Positions 16,495 through 21,132 of a DNA stretch of 21,132 bases are shown here, one piece after another. The position numbers and the translations under genes are program-made. Location of the stretch: the NCBI GenBank assembly GCA_041559015.1, contig JBFFED010000034.1:1-21132 (forward strand). The letters run 5' to 3'. Position 1 is the first letter of the stretch. Every line of letters begins with the position of its first letter. This DNA comes from COMBO-56-21 sp041559015 (GTDB lineage Archaea; Thermoplasmatota; Thermoplasmata; UBA10834). Below the pieces are notes generated by a model. It was given only the letters and a program-made list of their open reading frames with translations. It did no database searches and was not told the origin of the DNA.

Positions 16495-18147
16495 TTGAGA
16501 CTGACGTCTCGGCTCGGGTCCAGCTGTCTGCTGTCTTCAGCCGTGTTCGCCATCATCAGCATCTCGGCGTTCGCCACGCGCCTTATGCCACTCGCATTCA
16601 GCCAGTACCCCTTCAACAACGACTCGCTGGTCGAGTGCGGGCTCGCATCTGATATTACCCTCTACGGTCGTCTCGAATACTCACCAGGGTCGCCTTGGGA
16701 GGGGACGCACAGCGCTGAGCTACCTGCCCTCAGCGTCCTGTTGGCCTACGTCTCCCTCTCGCTCGGGGAAACGCCACTCGACTGCGCCCAGATCATCACC
16801 GCGGTGTTCTCCGTGCTCACCGTTGGCGCGGTCTTCCTGCTCGGAAGGCAATTCTCCGGGACGGTTAGCGGAGGGATCGTCGCCTCCATGGCAGCCATTC
16901 TCAGCGGGACATTCGTGTTCACAACTGGGTCTGCCTGGAAGCTGTCTCTCGGTTTCGCGCTGATTGCTCTTCTGTACTTCGCGTTCGTGAGGAGGAACGT
17001 CCTGCAGTACAGACTGTTGGCCTTCGGCCTCCTGTGCCTCTTGCCTTTCGTGCACCACCTGGCCGCCGCGGTTATCCTGATCGCGCTGGCTTTCATGCTA
17101 ATCTGGAGCTGGATAGTCGCCCTGTCGCGGACGAAGGTGTCCAGGAGGCTCTGGTGGGACACCCTGACAGTCATGCCGCCGATAGTCGTCGCGTCAGTCT
17201 ACTACTCAATCGCGCTCCTGGACCGGCAGAACGTCTTCGCTTCCGAGATCAAGGTCGTGCTATTCATCTGCAACTTCGTGTTGCTCAGCATGGTCGCCTA
17301 CTTCGTCATGTCGATGAGGAACCACCAGAGGGCTACTTTCGCGCCGTTGGTCGGGGAGTCCTTCGCCGCGATACTCCTGTTCGATTACCTCGGTTTCGTA
17401 TTCCCGTACAAGGCCTCAGCCCCTCCTGTCTACATCATACTCATCATATCGATGGCCGTCCTGCTGACCATCGCATGGTACGGCACGGAGCTGATTGTGG
17501 AGAAGAGGCGCCACCTGATGGCCGTCCAAATGAGCCTGATCGTGGCCCCCCTGACGATAATACTCTTCGGCATAGAGACAGGGCTCCCCAATCTCAGCCA
17601 CCAGATCATCTACCGGACCTTCGACTTCCTGCAGTTCTTCATCTTCCTGGGGCTTGGGATGGCTATCGTCGATTTCGCGGCGAGGAAGCCGAGGACTGCC
17701 CGGCTTGTGGCCATCGTCATCAGCGTGTGCCTCGTCTGCAGCTTCCCATTCGGGTTCTTCACGAATGACCTACTCGGCGTGAGGCATGATTCCCATGCGT
17801 TCGAGCTCGACTCCATGAAGTGGCTATCGGAGCACACAGACGATTTGAGCCTGGTATCCGACGAACGGCTCGCGTTCATGGCCCAGAACACGATATGGAT
17901 CGAGAAGAGGCCTTACCTACCTCGTGACATGATGCGAGGCTACGTTCTGTGGCCGGGTTTCTACTACATGGTGGAGGACAGCTGGACCGTGTCCGGGGTG
18001 AACAACTTCCCGGACGGGCTCGCCGTAATCGACGAACGGAGGATGGAGCTGGCCCTCTACAGAAGCGATGTGGTCTACGTCGGCGGGCCGGCGGACGACA
18101 GGCTCCACATATTCACCTGCAGAAGCTACATCTCATACACGTCCTGA
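16495..18147 (+). CDS. Polytopic GT-C-like membrane glycosyltransferase, second of the pair
   Basis: The product has 550 residues from TTG 16495, after the SD-like GGATGTGAG (16483-16491), and lies 63 bases behind its partner, probably in one transcript. TM1 is about residues 12-28. The first outer loop has Asn42-Asp43 (QYPFNNDSLVECGLASDI), and His187-His188 sits in LPFVHHLAAAVIL, almost the same positions as in the partner. About ten to twelve TMs follow, then a C-terminal outer segment from HDSHAFELDSMKWLSEH, which resembles the 'MKWL...T' start of soluble domains in archaeal GT-C proteins. Overall similarity to the partner is low by eye, so they are old paralogs or a heteromeric pair. Substrate unknown. 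Confidence 0.7.
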   Translation: MRLTSRLGSSCLLSSAVFAIISISAFATRLMPLAFSQYPFNNDSLVECGLASDITLYGRLEYSPGSPWEGTHSAELPALSVLLAYVSLSLGETPLDCAQIITAVFSVLTVGAVFLLGRQFSGTVSGGIVASMAAILSGTFVFTTGSAWKLSLGFALIALLYFAFVRRNVLQYRLLAFGLLCLLPFVHHLAAAVILIALAFMLIWSWIVALSRTKVSRRLWWDTLTVMPPIVVASVYYSIALLDRQNVFASEIKVVLFICNFVLLSMVAYFVMSMRNHQRATFAPLVGESFAAILLFDYLGFVFPYKASAPPVYIILIISMAVLLTIAWYGTELIVEKRRHLMAVQMSLIVAPLTIILFGIETGLPNLSHQIIYRTFDFLQFFIFLGLGMAIVDFAARKPRTARLVAIVISVCLVCSFPFGFFTNDLLGVRHDSHAFELDSMKWLSEHTDDLSLVSDERLAFMAQNTIWIEKRPYLPRDMMRGYVLWPGFYYMVEDSWTVSGVNNFPDGLAVIDERRMELALYRSDVVYVGGPADDRLHIFTCRSYISYTS

Positions 18148-18174
18148 TCACGGTGGACGCCTTCGTCATGCCCG

Positions 18175-19332
18175 CTAGCCGCCCTTCCTACGGGCCTTCG
18201 CTATGACTTCCTTGAGCATCGAGTACAGGTTATCCATGTCGAGCCCATCCATGGACTTCCTGGCATTCGCTTTCATGCTGGCCTGGAGGGTGGGGTTTGT
18301 GCTTATCGCAAGGATCCTTTCTGCAATCGCCCTTGAGCTTCCGGGAGGGATGACATACCCATTGAACCCGTCCCTTACGAGGTCGACACAGCCGGCGGTG
18401 TCAGTGACAATCGATGGGATCCCCTGTGCCAGGGCCTCGGCGCAGACGACGCCATACGGTTCATCCCAAGAGGGCATTATCTGCAGGTCGGCCATCGAGT
18501 ACAGCTCGAACAACCTGCTGTCGTCGACGAAACCGATGTACCTTGCGTTCTCCGACATCTTCGCACATTCCGCCTTCACATACTCCTCCATCGGCCCGTA
18601 TCCGACCAACATGACGACTACCTTCGGGTCCCTGGTCCTGATTTCGGCTACGGCCCCCATCAGCTCCTTCACGCCCTTGTGCTCGACCAAGCGGCCCACG
18701 AAGAGGACGACGAACCTGCCTGTGAGGCCGGCATCCCTCCTCAAATCATCCCTCCGGGCGGCCAGCGCTTCCGACCTGGAGCGCAGCATCTCGACATCCG
18801 GAACGCACGGTATGAGGGACATGCGGTCGTCCCTCCCGCCAAGATACGAGTAGAACGACCTGCAGCTCTCGCTGGCAGGCACGAGGACCGCAGCTCTGCG
18901 AACGAGGAGCGACATCAGTATGAGGGACGCCTTCCTCAGCGCGCTCCAATCTCTGCTGTTAGATACCTCGGCGAAGAAAGCGTATGGGGTGCGCTTGACG
19001 ATGCACATCAGTGCAACGAGGATGCTTGTGAGCTCGTTGTGACCGTACACCAGTACGACATCGGGCTTCCACTCGAACACCTTGGATAGACCAGTATTGA
19101 CGCGGAGGATGTCTCCTCGTTTCTCGAAGATGGGTATCGCTATCTCCGGGAGCCTGACCACCCTCTGATCCGAGGGGAGGGTGCCAACCGCCCATGTGGG
19201 CCTGTTGGGCGCTTGGCGGTCGGTGAAGAACAGACGCACCTCGAGCGTGCTGTCTCTCAGGAGCCTCTCGAAGAGAGGAAGGCGATATGGCGCAGGAAGC
19301 AGATGAACCACGGCGACCTTGGAGGTTCCCAT
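18175..19332 (-). CDS. GT4 family glycosyltransferase
   Basis: The product has 385 residues from ATG 19332 (ATG 19344 is also possible; the open frame to 19488 lacks family sequence). It has the GT-B fold: N-terminal domain from KVAVVHLLPAPYRLPLFERL; donor-binding C-terminal domain from FVVLFVGRLVEHKG (Gly213 onward); and the E-X7-E motif Glu291/Glu299 in WDEPYGVVCAEALAQG, followed by GCVDLVRDGFNGYVIPPG. Retaining enzymes of this family transfer a sugar from a nucleotide donor to a lipid-linked or other glycan on the cytoplasmic side. A weak leftward TATA (GTTATACC, about 19404-19411) suggests its own promoter. Acceptor and sugar cannot be told. Confidence 0.9.
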   Translation of the reverse strand: MGTSKVAVVHLLPAPYRLPLFERLLRDSTLEVRLFFTDRQAPNRPTWAVGTLPSDQRVVRLPEIAIPIFEKRGDILRVNTGLSKVFEWKPDVVLVYGHNELTSILVALMCIVKRTPYAFFAEVSNSRDWSALRKASLILMSLLVRRAAVLVPASESCRSFYSYLGGRDDRMSLIPCVPDVEMLRSRSEALAARRDDLRRDAGLTGRFVVLFVGRLVEHKGVKELMGAVAEIRTRDPKVVVMLVGYGPMEEYVKAECAKMSENARYIGFVDDSRLFELYSMADLQIMPSWDEPYGVVCAEALAQGIPSIVTDTAGCVDLVRDGFNGYVIPPGSSRAIAERILAISTNPTLQASMKANARKSMDGLDMDNLYSMLKEVIAKARRKGG

Positions 19333-19582
19333 CGAATATCCCATTCCATCGGAGTCGGATTGTCGTAGGCTCGCTGGCCCGTCACGACACACTGAGCCCA
19401 GGTGGTATAACACCAATCTGCCCTTATTCCCTTTTCGCAGGGGTGTGAGTCGGAATGCGCATCCAGCGACTTGCCTCAAGGCCGCCATCGGCAGCCTTCA
19501 TGAGCCACCTATGCAACGGAGGGAATATCAGGCACCTTGGCCGCTGTTCAGCTCCCGTCCAGAGTCGGTCGTCGCCCTACGT

Positions 19583-19617
19583 CACATGAATGTGCACAGG
19601 TCATGTGGTCTGACCAC
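19583..19617. repeat. Cluster of dyads at the 3' end of the second GT4 gene
   Basis: CACATGA (19583-19589) pairs with TCATGTG (19601-19607) across an 11-base spacer that itself contains the palindrome TGTGCACA (19591-19598). The adjoining GTGGTCTGACCAC (19605-19617) is a perfect 6-1-6 dyad. The set spans the stop codon of the leftward GT4 gene. It may be a terminator or processing hairpin; there is no T-run. Confidence 0.35.
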
Positions 19618-20818
19618 GCAGGATCCCCATGTATGACCTGAGATGGGCCTCGGGCGAGTATGAGGCCTCGTACGCAGCCCTGGCCTTATTGGAGCGCTCC
19701 CCGAGACTCCCTCTGCTGTTCCAGAGGCCCACAATCTCCTCTGCGAGTCGAACCGCATCCCCCGGCGGGAAGAGGGAGGAGCCGTTCTCCGGCCTCGCAA
19801 TCTCTGGAAGGCCGCCTATGTCGGATCCGATCACGGGGATCCCCATGGACAGGGCCTCAAGTGCGGCCAAGGGCGCGTTCTCATAGGATTCTGATGGAAC
19901 GATGACAGCTGCCGTCTCACGAAGGATGTCCTTGACCTCGTCAAGATGGACGTGACCGTGGATTCTCACCCTCCCCTCGAGCCCTAGGGACCTTGTCCTG
20001 CCCTCCAGCGCTGCCCGAAGAGACCCTTCGCCAAAGACTGAGAGCTCGAACCCCTGCGCATCCCTGCTTCTGTCGAAGGCTTCCAGCAGGGTCATCAGCC
20101 CTTTGAATCTCTCCAATATACCTATGTATACTACCCTGCTCCCTCCGCTGCCCGAGGAAATCATACCCCTATCAGGGGCGAAATTCCTGAGGATGTGGCC
20201 CGCCCTGATGCCGTCTCGCGAGAGCCGCCTGGCCATGAACTCGCTGGGCGAGATGACTGTGAACCCTTCGGGAAGCCTCATCGCCCTCATGTTGAGGACT
20301 CTCCACAGCTGCGGTGGTTTGCGCCAGCGGAGCAGGCAGGATTGACAGAGGAACGGGTCTTGGCAGAGCCTCTGACCAGGCCTTAGCAGGCTCGATCTCG
20401 GGCAGACGGCGTAGAAATCATGGGCCGTGTAGAGAGATAGGCCCGTGGGCGAGGCGACCGGGCGGCCGATGAACCCCTTTGTGTTGTGCCAATGGATGAC
20501 TTCCGGCTTCAGCCGCGCGACGAGCTCGCGGAAACGACGGACCGACCCAGGGCCACGGCCTAGGGTCAGGCCGAGGATAGGGTCTCCGCGCCTGAACGAC
20601 GACAGATGAACATGTCTGTGCACGCCTCCAGGGGTGACCTCGTCCAGGTCAGGCATGAACCCCCTCTGTAGGCTGAAGGCGTACGGGCTGTGGAGCACAT
20701 GCACTTCGTGACCTGCGCGCACGAGCTCGTTTGACAGGTACTCGACGAATCTGGCGTCGCCCCCGAGATGGGCTGGGGGATAATGGGTCGACACCATCAG
20801 GAACTTGAGGCTCTCCAT
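19601..20818 (-). CDS. GT4 family glycosyltransferase with N-terminal cysteine cluster
   Basis: The product has 405 residues from ATG 20818 (GGAG 4 bases before); an in-frame TTG at 20845 is less likely. The N-terminal acceptor domain starts FLMVSTHYPPAHLGGDARFV and contains TAHDFYAVCPRSSLLRPG followed by CQDPFLCQSC, the Cys cluster seen in a subset of GT4 enzymes ('HD...CPR...C..C'). The donor domain starts VVYIGILERFKG and has E-X7-E (Glu313/Glu321) in SYENAPLAALEALSMG, then SDIGGLPEI. It likely adds a nucleotide-activated sugar to a lipid-linked glycan in the cytoplasm. Its start is 39 bases after the stop of the partial upstream gene, so they probably share a transcript. The sugar is unknown. 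Confidence 0.9.
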   Translation of the reverse strand: MESLKFLMVSTHYPPAHLGGDARFVEYLSNELVRAGHEVHVLHSPYAFSLQRGFMPDLDEVTPGGVHRHVHLSSFRRGDPILGLTLGRGPGSVRRFRELVARLKPEVIHWHNTKGFIGRPVASPTGLSLYTAHDFYAVCPRSSLLRPGQRLCQDPFLCQSCLLRWRKPPQLWRVLNMRAMRLPEGFTVISPSEFMARRLSRDGIRAGHILRNFAPDRGMISSGSGGSRVVYIGILERFKGLMTLLEAFDRSRDAQGFELSVFGEGSLRAALEGRTRSLGLEGRVRIHGHVHLDEVKDILRETAAVIVPSESYENAPLAALEALSMGIPVIGSDIGGLPEIARPENGSSLFPPGDAVRLAEEIVGLWNSRGSLGERSNKARAAYEASYSPEAHLRSYMGILRGQTT

Positions 20819-20857
20819 GTGACTCCAGACACTCTCCATTGGCAACGTGCGTGCGGC

Positions 20858-21132
20858 CTATGAACCTTTCCCCAGGCACGTTCTGTCCAAAATCGGGTGG
20901 TACATGTAGTGCGAACAGTCAAGAGCCTGCCTCCCCGTCTGCCACTGGATGCCGTGCAAGGCACATGCATGGGCCGGAACGGTCGGCCCGTGGAGCAGCG
21001 GATCGCGCCTGACATGTGGGAGGAATCCATATTCCCGAATGGGCGCGTCTTCCAGGAGCTCTGGCCCGCTGCCAACAGCCGTCCTCAACATGACGGCAGG
21101 GGGTCTACGGTTCGACCCCGGCGCGTCCCAGC
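20858..21132 (-). CDS. 3' end of an unidentified gene, 5' end beyond window edge
   Basis: A leftward open frame enters from the right edge and ends at TAG 20858-20860, giving the last 91 residues. They include RRPPAVMLRTAVGSGPELL, IREYGFLPHVRRDPLLHG, HACALHGIQWQTGRQ and a final DCSHYMYHPILDRTCLGKG. The tail has several His, Tyr and Cys residues but no motif I can assign. The other two minus frames hit stops near the edge, and codon use here matches the neighbours. Position just upstream of two GT4 genes suggests a glycan-related enzyme, but that is inference only. Confidence 0.5.
   Translation of the reverse strand, partial: WDAPGSNRRPPAVMLRTAVGSGPELLEDAPIREYGFLPHVRRDPLLHGPTVPAHACALHGIQWQTGRQALDCSHYMYHPILDRTCLGKGS

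Noticed and set aside
21100..21132. tRNA T-arm-like sequence (GGTTCGACCCC) near the right edge
   Set aside because: The five-base T-stem does not pair fully, no matching acceptor or anticodon arm lies upstream, and a leftward coding frame covers it.
1..21132. CRISPR arrays, insertion sequences, rRNA or tRNA genes
   Set aside because: No regularly spaced repeats of CRISPR length, no transposase and no convincing RNA gene were seen on either strand.

Overview
The window is from an archaeon. Genes are preceded by archaeal-type TATA boxes about 25-30 bases before the likely transcript start, GTG and TTG starts are frequent, Shine-Dalgarno (SD) sites match GGAGGTG, arginine is mostly AGG/AGA, and the families include an archaeosortase, DUF1616 and DUF11 surface proteins. 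The GC-rich composition and gene types fit a member of Thermoplasmatota. That placement is inference; there is no rRNA here to confirm it.

Left part (1-8762). A long secreted DUF11-repeat surface protein runs leftward off the window edge. Behind a 12-base-phased TATA array, a rightward block follows: a STAND-like ATPase carrying two inserted zinc ribbons, a two-TM membrane protein, a secreted/membrane protein ending in a DUF4129 domain, and a DUF4350-type protein whose frame is broken by one in-frame TAA.

Middle part (8759-12618). A small leftward membrane protein and a rightward DUF1616 membrane protein diverge from back-to-back promoters. Next come proC (proline synthesis), then three leftward genes: a double-ACT regulator, a 55-residue cysteine-containing protein that seems to start at CTG, and a metal-dependent TIM-barrel enzyme.

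Right part (12688-21132). A rightward set holds an orphan LolD/MacB-like ABC ATPase, a complete archaeosortase (Cys-Arg-His), and two related polytopic GT-C-like membrane proteins. It converges on two leftward GT4 glycosyltransferases and the 3' end of an unidentified gene. Together this looks like a surface glycoprotein and glycolipid maturation region: sugars assembled by the GT4 enzymes, moved or transferred by the GT-C-like pair, and surface proteins anchored by the archaeosortase. No complete protein in the window shows an archaeosortase sorting signal. The DUF11 protein, whose C terminus lies outside, is the only local candidate.

The most unusual points are the zinc-ribbon-interrupted ATPase, the phased TATA array before it, two probable CTG-start genes, a nested stem-loop before the small cysteine protein, a 13-base dyad over the ABC gene's start site, and the twin GT-C pair sharing His-His and Asn-Asp positions.
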